Below, one piece after another: positions 22,812-35,500 of a DNA stretch of 64,000 bases. Both the position numbers and the translations under genes were made by a program. How positions within the stretch are numbered: position 1 is the stretch's first letter; every line of letters begins with the position of its first letter. Below the pieces are notes generated by a model that searched no databases, was not told where the DNA came from, and saw only the letters and a program-made list of their open reading frames with translations. Source of the stretch: Siphonodentalium dalli (lineage: Eukaryota; Mollusca; Scaphopoda; Gadilida; Siphonodentaliidae); assembly GCA_032622095.1 (NCBI GenBank), contig CP136065.1, positions 245,455,474-245,519,473 on the forward strand, in the 5' to 3' direction.

Positions 22812-23012
22812 TCCGTCGTTAATCAGCCTCTAGTTGGTTCTGACCCGTCAGCGCTGGTCGATCCCGTTTTCTTGGAGATGACAGAGAATGATGACGTAGT
22901 CGCTATTCACTGGCTCCAGAGCGCGGGTATTCAGTCCACCCGAGGAATTTCATGATCGATTTCGTCCAGGACCGGGTATTTGTATACACACCTGTATCAA
23001 TATATACCCCGG
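22790..23012 (-). promoter_or_regulatory. Candidate promoter and 5' UTR of the minus-strand gene
   Basis: The segment beyond the last tandem copy (22812-22970) is unique and richer in G+C than its surroundings. Further upstream on the minus strand is a TATATAT-containing motif (plus-strand CAATATATACCCC, about 22999-23011) that could act as a TATA box for initiation near 22975. No transcript evidence is available, and AT-rich motifs arise easily by chance here. Confidence 0.25.
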
Positions 23013-23119
23013 GTATATCCTCACACTTATATGTATACATGCTTGCTTATAATATAGCGGGAAATTTTCGAAACGTAGTTCACGACACGATTTTGTTATT
23101 TCACTGTAGCTTTCGTTAT

Positions 23120-23575
23120 TTAACCCTCAAAGCGGCCAAAAACGCCCAAATAAAACTTCAACAGCCTAAAATATCTTCGGTCTGTCTCAATAGAACCATA
23201 CAAATATGGATATCATTAGAACCGGTTCATTGACCACATTGTGATGGTTACAGTTATGCCCTGTGCCAATGCATTCTCTTATATATGCGAGTCGACCATA
23301 GGTCGCCTCGCATATATAAGAGAATGCATTGGCCTAAAAAAAATCTTTTTTAACACTTTTTACCATTTTTTCTTACATTCTTTAACGATTTTATAATTTT
23401 TTATTACATTTTTTAACATTTTTTATAATATTTTTCTACATTCTTTGACAATTTTAACATTTTTAATATGTGTTAAGCCAATGCATTCTCTTATATATGC
23501 GAGGCGACCTATGGTCGACTCGCATATATAAGAGAATGCATTGGCACAGGGCCGTTCTGTTGGGTAAAGGGTTAA
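23120..23575 (+). mobile_element. B-family TTAA element with enlarged spacer
   Basis: TTAACCCTCAAAGCGGCC to GGGTAAAGGGTTAA. The AT-rich spacer between the two hairpins has about 60 additional bases of repeated TTTTTAACATTTTT-like sequence. TGTAGCTTTCGTTATTT occurs on both outer sides (23106-23122 and 23583-23599). Confidence 0.85.
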
Positions 23576-23599
23576 CTGCATGTAGCTTTCGTTATTTCA

Positions 23600-24115
23600 A
23601 TGTAGCTTGTCAGTGATTTCTTTTCGAGTATTTTTCAATTTGTTGTATTATTAAAGACACATATTGTGGACTTATTTCATTGAATAAAATCAACTATAAT
23701 ATAGTTAGTACCTAACACTATACCCGTTGGAAGAATGCAGCAATGAACTAAGATTTTCGAAAATTCCAACCAAATCGACTGTAACACAACGGTTAAACTA
23801 CGGACAAATGTAAAGATTTATTATTTTATTCGGGACGCATTATTGAGCATAACAATTACAACAATGATTGCGCCAATAATAGTCGATGCGTGTAATTCGT
23901 TTAAAACAATGCCGATGATTTCTGACTATAGTTCGATATAAAATTTACGATAATAACTTATTTTGGCATCGATTATTCGTTATTACGTTGGGAATACATC
24001 AGCTGAGTATTTCACATCACTTTAATAGTGAAAATTCCGCATAATTTAGTAACTTTGAACATTAATAAGGCGAAAATAATAAAAAGATTACCTTCACTTG
24101 TTTGTTTGAATACTG
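23600..24115. other. AT-rich, no gene seen
   Basis: No ORF or repeat structure recognised. Confidence 0.4.
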
Positions 24116-24117
24116 AA

Positions 24118-24184
24118 GCATCTCATTCGTGTCTGGACAGAAATATAGAAAATTCGATATTTCTTTCCAGACACGAATGAGATA
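24118..24184. repeat. Short hairpin
   Basis: ATCTCATTCGTGTCTGG is inverted as CCAGACACGAATGAGAT around an AT-rich loop. Confidence 0.65.
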
Positions 24185-24657
24185 TTTCGGTATTTAAACA
24201 GAAATTGTATATTCTCTATATATCACATGGAACCCCTATGATATTATTGAACAATCCATTAGATATATTCTTATCTATCACCAGTGAGTAATCGCCACGT
24301 GCTTTCCGGTATACTTGGCATCGCGCCAAGTAAATTACCGAGAGAATTAATACTGTTTACAGAAGCCGCGTTTGGCACCAATAGCAGACATTGCAAAATG
24401 ATTGCTTTGTTTATTAGAGTTAAATTATTGTCCAACTTCGTTACACTAACGAAAATAGGCACAAAACAAAGAGGCAAATTGGGGGACTATATGTTTCGTC
24501 GCAAGGCACGCAGAGCGCGCAATACTCTCCTATATACGGCTGTGAGGTGTCTCAGCCAACGCCGTGCATGCATGCATTTTTCAGCTTCTATTAAAGATTT
24601 TGATTTGTTAAAAACGCCTAAAGCTCTATTTTTTTCTTGTGATATACAAGATCTTCA

Positions 24658-24760
24658 ACTCGTTATGTTGGGATATAAGATTTTATGAAACTCGTCTTCG
24701 TTGTAAATCAAATTTATCAAACTCGTTTCATAAAAACTTGTATCCCATCATAACTCGTAG
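24658..24760. repeat. Imperfect hairpin
   Basis: CTCGTTATGTTGGGATA and TTTTATGAAACTCG are inverted as CGTTTCATAAAA and GTATCCCATCATAACTCG. Confidence 0.55.
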
Positions 24761-25337
24761 GATATCATCTATATCTATATGAGGGGTTTATGTAACTAAT
24801 ATTATTTTTGTGTATTTTAAAAACAAATTGTGGATTTAAATTTTTTTTAGTTTTTTTTTAAAGTTTTATAACTTTCTACAGGATTAAGTATTATTGGGTG
24901 GGTGAATTTTTTTTTTCTGGGGACCTGTGTGACCAATGCGATCCTCACATACATATCTATCAATCTTCGGTGGATATATGCTCACATATGTCAATATACC
25001 ACGGGAATATGTATTAATATCCATATATCAAGTCACCCCATGTATATGCCTACACATAATTATGTAATTAAACATAAATTTGAATACTCCCAATTCATAG
25101 GGACGCGGTGACGAGGAGGAGGTGGTCAAAATAGTCAACACAGTGTTGGAAATTGCACTGTTTAAGACAACTTAAATTTAAAATTTCAGACAACAATTAG
25201 GTTCAAATTAATTGTTATATATATATACACCCTCCTTTGAATTTGCAACAGCATGTATACGTATTTTGTGGGGGGGGGGGGGGGTCACGTGGTTTCGAGG
25301 TTGATGAGTATACCACGCACTCAAAATGTGCAAACCT
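24761..25337. other. No gene seen
   Basis: AT-rich with a poly-G run near 25270. Confidence 0.4.
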
Positions 25338-25416
25338 TAGGCCAATGCATTCTCTTATATATGCGAGGCGACCTATGGTCGACTCGCATATATAAGAGAA
25401 TGCATTGGCACAGGGG
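25338..25416. mobile_element. Solo copy of the shared 69-bp hairpin
   Basis: TTAGGCCAATGCATTCTC to GAGAATGCATTGGCACAGGG with the GGCGACCTATGGTCGAC centre. It has no flanking B, C or D sequence beyond these few bases. Confidence 0.85.
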
Positions 25417-25820
25417 CACAAAACATAATATATGAGGAACTGACACAAAACATAGAATTTTGACTGTTACGAGCATATGCTATAGTTTATTTTTAAAACA
25501 AATTGATACCTTATTTGTTCGGAAATACTCAGAAGTTTTCTATAACATTCTGACCAGTCGGAGGTTCGCGGAATACACAAGACCATACTACTAGGAGAAT
25601 CCTTTGACTGACAACTTTGGTTAGAATGTTAGTGCAAACAACTGTGAGTTTGGACACAAATTAGGTATCAGCTTTTTTGAAAAATAGCATATATATATAC
25701 CAACTCATGACTTACCAGATGTACACTCTCTACAATTTGTTTTCACTGAAATCTGCTGGTTGATTGATTTATCTGGATTTGAGTCTAGTTTCATTTGCGG
25801 TCTTCTTATGCTCGTAGCTG

Positions 25821-27798
25821 CCAACATACCATGTAATATATAATTATCCTAACCCTAACCCTAACCCTAACCAACATACCATGTAATATATAATTATCCT
25901 AACCCTAACCCTAACCCTAACCAACATACCATGTAATATATAATTATCCTAACCCTAACCCTAACCCTAACCAACATACCATGTAATATATAATTATCCT
26001 AACCCTAACCCTAACCCTAACCCTAACCCTAACATAACCCTAACCAACATACCATGTAATATATAATTATCCTAACCCTAACCCTAACCCTAACCTAACC
26101 CTAACCCTGACCAACATACCATGTAATATATAATTATCCTAACCCTAACCCTAACCCTAACCTAACCCTAACCCTGACCAACATACCATGTAATATATAA
26201 TTATCCTAACCCTAACCCTAACCCTAACCTAACCCTAACCCTGACCAACATACCATGTAATATATAAGTATTCTAACCCTAACCCTAACCCTAACCAACA
26301 TACCATGTAGTATATAATTATCCTAACCCTAACCCTAACCCTAACCAACATACCATGTAATATATAATTATCCTAACCCTAACCCTAACCCTAACCAACA
26401 TACCATGTAATATATAATTATCCTAACCCTAACCCTAACCCTAACCCTAACCCTAACCAACATACCATGTAATATATAATTATCCTAACCCTAACCCTAA
26501 CCCTAACCCTAACCCTAACCCTAACCAACATACCATGTAGTATATAAGTATCCTAACCCTAACCCTAACCCTAACCCTAACCAACATACCATGTAATATA
26601 TAATTATCCTAACCCTAACCCTAACCCTAACCCTAACCAACATACCATGTAATATATAAGTATCCTAACCCTAACCCTAACCAACATACCATGTAATATA
26701 TAAGTATCCTAACCCTAACCCTAACCCTAACCCTAACCAACATACCATGTAATATATAATTATCCTAACCCTAACCCTAACCCTAACCCTAACCCTAACC
26801 AACATACCATGTAATATATAATTATCCTAACCCTAACCCTAACCCTAACCCTAACCCTAACCAACATACCATGTAATATATAAGTATCCTAACCCTAACC
26901 CTAACCCTAACCCTAACCAACATACCATGTAGTATATAAGTATCCTAACCCTAACCTTAACCCTAACCCTAACCAACATACCATGTAATATATAATTATC
27001 CTAACCCTAACCCTAACCCTAACCCTAACCAACATACCATGTAATATATAACTATCCTAACCCTAACCCTAACCCTAACCCTAACCCTAACCCTAACCAA
27101 CATACCATGTAGTATATAAGTATCCTAACCCTAACCCTAACCCTAACCCTAACCAACATACCATGTAATATATAATTATCCTAACCCTAACCCTAACCCT
27201 AACCCTAACCCTAACCCTAACTCTAACCAACATACCATGTAGTATATAAGTATCCTAACCCTAACCCTAACCCTAACCCTAACCAACATACCATGTAATA
27301 TATAATTATCCTAACCCTAACCCTAACCCTAACCAACATACCATGTAATATATAATTATCCTAACCCTAACCCTAACCCTAACCAACATACCATGTAGTA
27401 TATAAGTATCCTAACCCTAACCCTAACCCTAACCCTAACCAACATACCATGTAGTATATAATTATCCTAACCCTAACCCTAACCCTAACCCTAACCCTAA
27501 CCAACATACCATGTAATATATAAGTATCCTAACCCTAACCCTAACCCTAACCAACATACCATGTAATATATAAGTATCCTAACCCTAACCCTAACCCTAA
27601 CCAACATACCATGTAATATATAATTATCCTAACCCTAACCCTAACCCTAACCCTAACCAACATACCATGTAATATATAAGTATCCTAACCCTAACCCTAA
27701 CCCTAACCCTAACCAACATACCATGTAATATATAAGTATCCTAACCCTAACCCTAACCCTAACCAACATACCATGTAATATATAAGTATCCTAACCCT
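25821..27798. repeat. Composite interstitial telomere-like satellite
   Basis: About three dozen units, each a 27-bp spacer (CCAACATACCATGTAATATA plus TAATTAT) followed by CCTAACCCTAACCCTAA of 3 to 7 hexamers. The C-rich telomere strand is the plus strand. Spacer variants are GTAGTATA and TATAAGTAT. Several units carry CCTGACC or a stray CCTAACCTAACC phase slip. Confidence 0.95.
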
Positions 27799-28451
27799 TT
27801 CCTTGTTTCTCGTCGTGATTGCGATCGCCTCGGCCATTTTGAATGCGTGGTACTCATCAACGTGATTCCCCACCGTGTCAGTGCAACATCCTAACCCATG
27901 GGTTCGGGAGAAAACTGTATTTCCGGACTTGGAAATTTGGTTCTGTTCTATCAATATGGATGGGGGGGGGGGGGTAAAAAGAATTGATACGTTTCTATGC
28001 ACGTATACTGCTACATCCTATAGCACACACCCACGTCACCCTGCCCCCCCCCCCCCCCACGAGGGAAATCCTCGTGCAACCGACCACATCCCATAACCCC
28101 TCCCCACAACGGAGATCCTCTTGTCTGTATATAGCCACGTCCCAGCACGGCATGTCTATAGTTGTTGCTTCTCGGTCAGCCCCCATTCGTCATTGTCACA
28201 CGCACGATGGCGACGAGGTTGTGTCCTTTGTACGACCTGTCAGCCGGGCCAGTTTGTACTGTGACATTCACAGAAAGTTAAAAAAATTTAATCGATCAGT
28301 TCATTTTTAAAAGTTCACACGAACGAAATCAAATTATCCATCGATCGCTTTCGCATCCTCAGTATATATACCTGGTTCGGACTGGTTTGTTTCATGACCA
28401 GCGACGCAATGGTTCACGGTTGAGGGGGTTGCTGTGGGTGTGCTTTTGGGC
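27799..28451. other. No gene seen; poly-G and poly-C runs
   Basis: Runs of G near 27961 and of C near 28043. Open frames are short and unremarkable. Confidence 0.4.
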
Positions 28452-28910
28452 TTAAAGATGCATAATCCGAACTAACGCTCGCAAATTACCATTTCCTTGG
28501 CTTCAGGGGTAAAACATATTTGATTCGAGTCGAGGAACCCACCCATCAAAGCTCAGAGTTATCAGATATCGATGTTTGAAATATATTTTTTTTCACCACC
28601 GGTAATTTTAAGTGGCTCAGTAAACAGTCGACTGGAAGACTTTCTCTGACCAAACTGCGGATGAAGACGGATAACTTTAAATTCAAATTTTTGTGTCAGA
28701 CATTTGACAAACCGGCAAAAAAAATTTCAGCAAAATGTTGAAAAATAAAATAGGTTTTGGGCAATTTTGTACTATAGTTGACTGTGCATGGTTAGCATTA
28801 TTTTTGGGCAATTACTCGATTCTGATAGCTGAAGCGGCATTTGAATTTTTGTTTGTTGTTGTTGGAATTTGATGATATGGGGACTATCGAATCGGATTGA
28901 GTACCTTTAA
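28452..28910 (+). mobile_element. K-family element, complete (reference copy)
   Basis: TTAAAGATGCATAATCCGA at the left and TCGGATTGAGTACCTTTAA at the right form inverted ends with TTAA outside or overlapping. The interior (CTTCAGGGGTAAAACATAT, GATTCGAGTCGAGGAACCC, TTTTGGGCAATTTTGTACTA) is non-coding. Confidence 0.75.
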
Positions 28911-29614
28911 TTGGTCATTCTCGCCTCTTTTTTTTACCCATGCAGGTTAATAAAATCCACGGATAGCAACCAAATAGCCACCAGAAGGACCACATCCAGA
29001 CTGGAGACTCCATTCAGTATGGTATAATACTTCTTAATGTATGCTCAATGAGAACTATCACTTGCCAAAACTGGATAGTATTTCCCTCAGTCACTTTTAA
29101 ATTGCTTTCATATTGTGAGTTTTGCTTAACCTGGGTTACTTTATCACAATTTCGGGAACCTGCATGGGTAAATTTTATCACCCAAAAACCCGTGAGAGTG
29201 ACCAATTTGAACGTCGTTGCTGGGGCGTGGCTAGAGGGTTGCCGTGTTGCATGTCCAAATTGCAATTTCCAACTTTTCCTTGAAGCAGACCCAAATTACC
29301 AAGTTCGCAAAATTCCATTTACACCGGGGCCTGGTGGTGGGGGGGGGGGGGGGGTGGGAGTCTGCAAACAAAATATCCTTACACAGAGCCGGGATTCATA
29401 AGTCGAGAAAACACGTTTTTTTCCAGTGTTTGCAGCAAATATTTTCCTTTTGGCGAACCAGAACAGTCTGGAAAAGACTGGTAAAGTCAATTGAAATGCG
29501 AGTTTGTGGGTGGGTAACAAAAATCAGCCCTGTGTTCAGCTGTGTCTACAAATTGTTTCCTACCACCCACCACCCGCCCCGTTTACATCCCCTTATACGC
29601 GTTGGTCGGTTGTA
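28911..29614. other. No convincing gene
   Basis: A frame of 117 codons (29048-29401) ends in a poly-G tract at 29340 and matches no family I recognise. Confidence 0.35.
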
Positions 29615-30012
29615 TTCCAGTCGTAAGTCGGGATTTTTTTACCCTGTGCCAATGCATTCTCTTATATATGCGAGTCGACCATAGGTCGCCTCGCATATAT
29701 AAGAGAATGCATTGGCCTAACAATTTTTTACAATTTTAATAATTTTTTCTTGTATTCTTTAACAATTTTATAATTTCACCCATACAGAGCCCAGACAAAC
29801 ATGAGCAGACGACACTCTTCTATATGCTTCTATATATGTGTGGGGCTCCCTGCAGGGTAATGAATGTTTTTTATTTTATGTGCTAAAAATTGTAAGAAAC
29901 ATTTATTTTAAAAAAATGATAACAAATTGTTAGGCCAATGCATTCTCGTATATATGCGAGGCGACCTATGGTCGACTCGCATATATAAGAGAATGCATTG
30001 GCACAGGGTAAA
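29615..30012 (+). mobile_element. D-family hairpin element, ends truncated
   Basis: ATTCCAGTCGTAAGTCGGG, hairpin, TTCACCCATACAGAGCCC, GTGTGGGGCTCCCTGCAGGG, inverse hairpin, CACAGGGTAAAAA. It lacks the outer GTGACCCGCCATATC. Confidence 0.8.
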
Positions 30013-30189
30013 AAAAATGTGAATACATATATAAAGAGCGTACATCTGGTGCTGCAACATATCATCGTGCAAAAAGGTTCATATTGGACCTGAATATTCA
30101 CATATGTTCATATTGGACTTATTTGATTCTTAAATAGACCCATATTGAGCTTATTTAAAAAAAATCATTTGTTTTATTTATTTAATTTT

Positions 30190-30345
30190 GAAACACTAAC
30201 GCCGTTATAACCTCCGTCATGGTACCCCCGAGTCACCACACCATGTTTGATTGAAATCGGACCAGCAGTCTGGGAGAAAAATTCGGACAGACACAGACAG
30301 ACGAACAGACAGACATATCCTATTCTTTTATATACAGATAAAGTT
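30190..30345 (+). repeat. Microsatellite-tailed repeat end
   Basis: GATTGAAATCGGACCAGCAG, then a CAGACAGACGAACAGACAGA run, then CTTTTATATACAGAT. This kind of tail is frequent at the ends of non-autonomous repeats in invertebrates. Confidence 0.4.
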
Positions 30346-30829
30346 CATGTATAGGTTGATATTTTATAAAGTACATATATAGGTTTATATTGTTCCAATA
30401 GTTGATTATTCAAACCACTATCTATAGTATAAAATATCATTTTGAAGCCAAGATTCGAATATTTTCCTATACTTTCACTGAAACTGTCAGACTGAAACGG
30501 TCATCAGCTAGGAATTTTCTGACCAGTTTTTAAGTTGAAAATATCAGACCAACTGGAAAATGGATATCATTTGGAAAATATAAAGGCAATGGGGTGCAAA
30601 TTAAGTGTTCCAGAGTTGGGAACATTTTGTTCGCTGGTGACTCAAAGGCAACCTATGCAGCCGTGGGTTTGGGTTTTTGTGCGGATTGGGGATGGGAGAG
30701 GTGGGTACGTGTCTCGAAGTTTTCTCGACAACCGAACTGTTAAGAGCATGAAATTTCATTGTCACACCTTTAAATACCCGACAACCTTTCTGAATTTTTA
30801 AAGAGAATTTGTTGCACTGTCCTATCTTG

Positions 30830-31724
30830 GCATTGCACCATAGTACGTCGTTAAACAGGACATTGTCCCTATTGTTCTGGCTGTCGACCACCGCAATAAG
30901 TTCTGCGGAGTTAGAACAGATATTGCACCACAACACTACACTACAGCAGTATAAAGCCCACCCTTCCACTTATGGTCGGACAGGAATATGTCCCCATTGA
31001 TCTGAATGTCGTCACAGATGCATAGGTATGCACCACCAGCAGTTCTGTGGAGTTTTAAACAAATTATCGATTGGGTGCTTTCAAATGGCGCTTTGTTCGG
31101 CGTTTACAATGCAACCCTGGAACCCGTTTGTTCGAAGATGTCTCTCTCACAGAGTCTGCAGAATAACAGGAGAGAACTATATTAACAAAGAACTGTGGAA
31201 TGGTGTCAGGGTTGAACATTTCTAGTACCGGTAGTTGGAAAACTTGAGGTACCATGTAGTTGGAAAGTTATATACCCAAAGGGTGCAAGTTTTATTCCCC
31301 AAGGGGTGAAAAGGGTGAAAATGGGTGAAAGTTATATACCTCAATGTGTGCAAGTTATATACCCCAAGGGGTGCAATTTATATACCGCAAGGGGTGCAAG
31401 TTATATACATCAAGGGGTGCTAGTTATATACCTCAAGGGGTGCAAGTTATATACCCCAAGGGGTGCAATTTATATACCCCAAGGGGTGCAAGTTATATAC
31501 ATCAAGGGGTGCAATTTATATACCCCAAGGGGTGCAATTTATATACCCCAAGGGGTGCTAGTTATATACCACAAGGGGTGCAAGTTATATACCCCAAGGG
31601 GTGCAATTTATATACCCCAAGGGGTGCAAGTTATATACCTCAAGGGGTGCAATTTCCAGACTTGAGAATTACGTTGTTTCACTATAAACTTTATTCGACA
31701 GAAAATATGCAACAAATGAATTAA
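30830..31724 (+). repeat. L-family dispersed repeat containing a 23-bp minisatellite
   Basis: The part to about 31260 matches 35220-35500 (TTTATCGATTGGGTGCTTTnAA, TGTTCGAAGATGTCTCTCTC) and 34310-34580 (GAGGTACCATGTAnTTGGAA). The 34.5-kb copy continues directly to CAGAATTTACAATTACG; here an array intervenes before CAGACTTGAGAATTACG. Confidence 0.65.
31262..31655 (+). repeat. Minisatellite, 23-bp unit, about 17 copies
   Basis: Unit CCCCAAGGGGTGCAAGTTAT ending ATA, with CAATTTATATA and CTAGTTATATA variants. Because 23 is not divisible by 3 the array is open in more than one frame, giving spurious repeat proteins. Confidence 0.9.
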
Positions 31725-33449
31725 AGGCCCACTTAATGTTCGAACCCCCAGATAATGTTATAAAATATATATGCCATATTATACACCATTTGAACCCCCA
31801 GATAATGTAATATAAAATATATGCCATATTATACACAATTTGAACCCCCAGATAATGTAATATAAAATATATGCCATATTATACACCATTTGAACCCCCA
31901 GATAATGTTATAAAATATATATGCCATATTATACACCATTTGAACCCCCAGATAATGTAATATAAAATATATGCCATATTATACACCATTTGAACCCCCA
32001 GATAATGTAATATAAAATATATGCCATATTATACACAATTTGAACCCCCAGATAATGTAATATAAAATATATGCCATATTATACACCATTTGAACCCCCA
32101 GATAATGTTATAAAATATATATGCCATATTATACACCATTTGAACCCCCAGCGGATAATGTAATATAAAATATATGCCATATTATACACCATTTGAACCC
32201 CCAGATAATGTAATATAAAATATATGCCATATTATACACCATTTGAACCCCCAGATAATGTAATATAAAATATATGCCATATTATACACCATTTGAACCC
32301 CCAGCGGATAATGTAATATAAAATATATCCATATTATACACCATTTGAACCCCCAGATAATGTAATATAAAATATATGCTATATTATATACCATTTGAAC
32401 CCCCAGATAATGTAATATAAAATATATGCCATATTATACACAATTTGAACCCCCAGATAATGTAATATAAAATATATGCCATATTATACACCATTTGAAC
32501 CCCCAGATAATGTTATAAAATATATATGCCATATTATACACCATTTGAACCCCCAGCGGATAATGTAATATAAAATATATGCCATATTATACACCATTTG
32601 AACCCCCAGATAATGTAATATAAAATATATGCCATATTATACACCATTTGAACCCCCAGATAATGTAATATAAAATATTTGCCATATTATACACCATTTG
32701 AACCCCCAGATAATGTAATATAAAATATATGCCATATTATATACCATGAACCCCCAGATAATGTAATATAAAATATATGCCATATTATACACCATTTGAA
32801 CCCCCAGATAATGTAATATAAAATATATGCCATATTATACACCATTTGAACCCCCAGATAATGTTATAAAAAATATATGCCATAGTATATACCATGAACC
32901 CCCAGATAATGTAATATAAAATATATGCCATATTATATACCATGAATCCCCAGATAATGTAATATAAAATATATGCCATATTATATACCATGAACCCCCA
33001 GATAATGTAATATAAAATATATGCCATATTATATACCATTTGAAGAAGGAAGCTCCAAAACATTGTATTATAAACTTATTCGGTGTAATAAACTGTGAAC
33101 TTGTTGTTTTGTTGAGATACCGACTTGGTGTTCTGTGCTCAACTTTCATTATTTTCAATGGAAGGGGAATAACTCTGTATTTTAAGATATAGAGTTATTC
33201 ACCTTACATTGAAATATATTCTCAGTTTGAATTATGTTGCATTCTGGGAGGCATAACGGGGAAAATCTTTCTATGATTTCAGTTGTTTCCTATATTTCTC
33301 TATGGGCATCTTTTTAAACACAGACGTTTCAAATGGTGATGAATTATAGTATTTTAATCATATTTTATGGCATAGATTTTTATTAAAACCGTATATCAAG
33401 GCACTATCAAAAACATAATCGGTGACTCGAAAATTAAGTGGGCCTTTAA
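31721..33449 (+). mobile_element. J-family TTAA element with an expanded internal minisatellite
   Basis: Ends TTAAAGGCCCACTTAATG and TTAAGTGGGCCTTTAA. After the array come GAAGAAGGAAGCTCC, a small hairpin (GGGGAATAACTC.../GAGTTATTC) and CCTATATTTCTCTATGGGC, in the same order as the inverse copy at 36168-36651. Confidence 0.85.
31738..33046 (+). repeat. Minisatellite, 50-bp unit, about 26 copies
   Basis: Unit GAACCCCCAGATAATGTAAT + ATAAAATATATGCC + ATATTATACACCATTT. Variants: GTTATAAAATATATATGCC, AGCGGATAATG insertions and, near the right end, units with ATACCATGAACCCC that lack TTT. Confidence 0.95.
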
Positions 33450-33539
33450 CTTAAGTCAGGGGTGAATGATAAATACACTAATGTACTTTATGAACGACGT
33501 AAATCAACATTGTAATTATAATGAAAATGAGCAAATGGC

Positions 33540-33907
33540 TTAACCCTTTACCCAACAAAACGGCCAAAAACGCCCAAATAAAGCTTCAACAGCCTAAAAT
33601 ATCTTCGGTCTGTCTCAATAAAACCATACAAATATGGATATCATTGGAACCGGTTCATTGACCACATTGTGATGGTTACAGTTATGCCCTGTGCCAATGC
33701 ATTCTCTTATATGTGCGAGTCGACCATAGGTCGCCTCGCATATATAAGAGAATGCATTGGCCTAAAAAAATCTTTTTTTAACACTTTTTACCATTTTTTC
33801 TTACATTCTTTAACAATTTTATAATTTTTAATGTGTTAAGCCAATGCATTCTCTTATATATAAGAGAATGCATTGGCACAGGGCCCTTCTGTTGAGTAAA
33901 GGGTTAA
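33540..33907 (+). mobile_element. B-family TTAA element; second hairpin has lost its centre
   Basis: TTAACCCTTTACCC to GAGTAAAGGGTTAA. The right hairpin reads CTCTTATATATAAGAG directly, so the oriented middle 30 bp are deleted. Confidence 0.9.
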
Positions 33908-34309
33908 AGTGATGTGAAACACTCCGGCAGGGTGATCAAATAGAAATTGAGAATAATCTTGCTCAAAGTAGTTATTTCTTAAGAATATTAATCCAAAATT
34001 GACGATACACACCGCCATTCTTATATATGAATTAAATACAATGAATCTCGATGGCGAAATAATTTGTGTTAGATTATCGCCGATAGTTGCGTCCCGAATC
34101 GAGATGTAAATATTTACAATTGAGCGTAGTTCAGACGATGTTTTCTATGGAGTTGTATGGTCGATTTCTTTGAAATTTTCAGGGATGTTAGTAGAATGCT
34201 ACATTCCGCAGGTTGGCATAGCGCCTGGGTACTAACTTATCAATTTCACGCGCCCGAATAAGTCCATAACATGTCTTTAAATCTACGTGCGTATAACATC
34301 CTTTTGATG

Positions 34310-34580
34310 TCGCACCATTGCACCCTTGTGATTGCACCATACATGCATACTATAGTGCTATATACATATTTGTTCGAAGATGTCTCCCTCAGGCTACTAC
34401 TCTACATACTATACCCGGAGACTATATTTTCAAAGAAATTTGGAATAGCCACCAGTTGGGGTAAAATCCAAATCAGATTGAAATTCCTAGTACTTGGAAT
34501 GTTTGAGGTACCATGTAATTGGAAAGTTATGCCCAAATTCCAGAATTTACAATTACGTTTCTTTCACGATTCTATATGGT
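34310..34580 (+). repeat. L-family dispersed repeat, copy without minisatellite
   Basis: TTGTGATTGCACCATACATG, TTCGAAGATGTCTCCCTC, GAGGTACCATGTAATTGGAA and AGTTATGCCCAAATTCCAG, continuing straight to the sequence that follows the array in the 31-kb copy. Confidence 0.6.
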
Positions 34581-34720
34581 AGTTTAAAGTTACATTATTA
34601 TAGGACCACATAGGGCACAATCACAATAACTTATATACAAGAAGCAATCCTCTTATACAAAGTTTGTATTGCAATAATTTTGAATCTCTTCAGGGCCTAT
34701 ATATAATTTAATGATGTATA

Positions 34721-35190
34721 TATGTGACCCGCCATATCAAATCCAGTCGTCAGTCGGGATTTTTTTACCCTGTGCCAATGCATTCTCTTATATATGCGAA
34801 TCGACCATAGGTCGCCTCGCATATATAAGAGAATGCATTGGCCAAACAATTTTGTATCATTTTTTTTTAAATAAATGTTTCTTACAATTTTTAGGACATA
34901 AAATAAAAAACATCCATTACCCTGCAGGGAGCCCCACACATATATAGAAGCATATAGAAGAGTGTCGTCTGCTCATGTTTGTCTGGGGCTCTGTATGGGT
35001 GAAATTATAAAATTATTAAAGAATACAAGAAAAACTTATTGTAAAAAAAGGAAAAAAATTGTTAGGCCAATGCATTCTCTTATATATGCGAGGCGACCTA
35101 TGGCCGACTCGCATATATAAGAGAATGCATTGGCACAGGGTAAAAAAAATCCCGACTTACGACTGGATTTGATATGGCGGGTCACATATA
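34721..35190 (+). mobile_element. D-family hairpin element, complete (reference copy)
   Basis: Inverted ends TATGTGACCCGCCATATC and GATATGGCGGGTCACATA. Two opposed hairpins (near 34776 and 35066) with CATTACCCTGCAGGGAGCCC between them. It shares only the hairpin and a few adjacent bases with families B and C. Confidence 0.85.
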
Positions 35191-35219
35191 CGGTATAATC
35201 CGTTTAGGGCCCCATCATT

Positions 35220-35500
35220 CACCCCTGTGATTGCACCACGCACAACACTACATACGACAAACAGGATCTTGTTCCTATTGTTCGTACTGCGTCCCAGCTC
35301 TCAAAGCAGCACCATCGGTTCTGTGCCTGGAGTTTAAACATTTTATCGATTGGGTGCTTTTAAACGGTGCTTTGTTCGACGATTACAATGGAACCCTGGA
35401 ACCCGTTTGTTCGAAGATGTCTCTCTCACAGAGTCTACAGTACTGGGAGAGTCTATTTACAAAGAACTTTGAAAGCGTGTATCGATGATTTTAGAGACAT
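35220..35500 (+). repeat. L-family dispersed repeat, copy with the longest open frame
   Basis: 85 codons are open (35231-35488), including FIDWVLLNGALFDDY and LEPVCSKMSLSQSLQ. The 31-kb copy keeps the same words with stops. This may derive from a mobile element's coding sequence; no family recognised. Confidence 0.45.

Noticed and set aside
24284-24688. Unrecognised 134-codon plus-strand open frame
   Set aside because: It begins at GTG with no nearby ATG or splice site that stands out, shows no known motif, and the opposite strand is also partly open.
25821-27798. A true telomere or chromosome end
   Set aside because: Non-repetitive sequence and other elements continue for tens of kilobases on both sides, and hexamers are interrupted by a spacer.
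27709-28002. Gly-Leu repeat peptide from the telomere-like array
   Set aside because: It is the translation of TTAGGG repeats, running into unrelated sequence.
31306-31724. Repeat protein encoded by the 23-bp array
   Set aside because: Two overlapping frames are equally open because the unit lacks stops in them; the array is an expansion inside a non-coding repeat.
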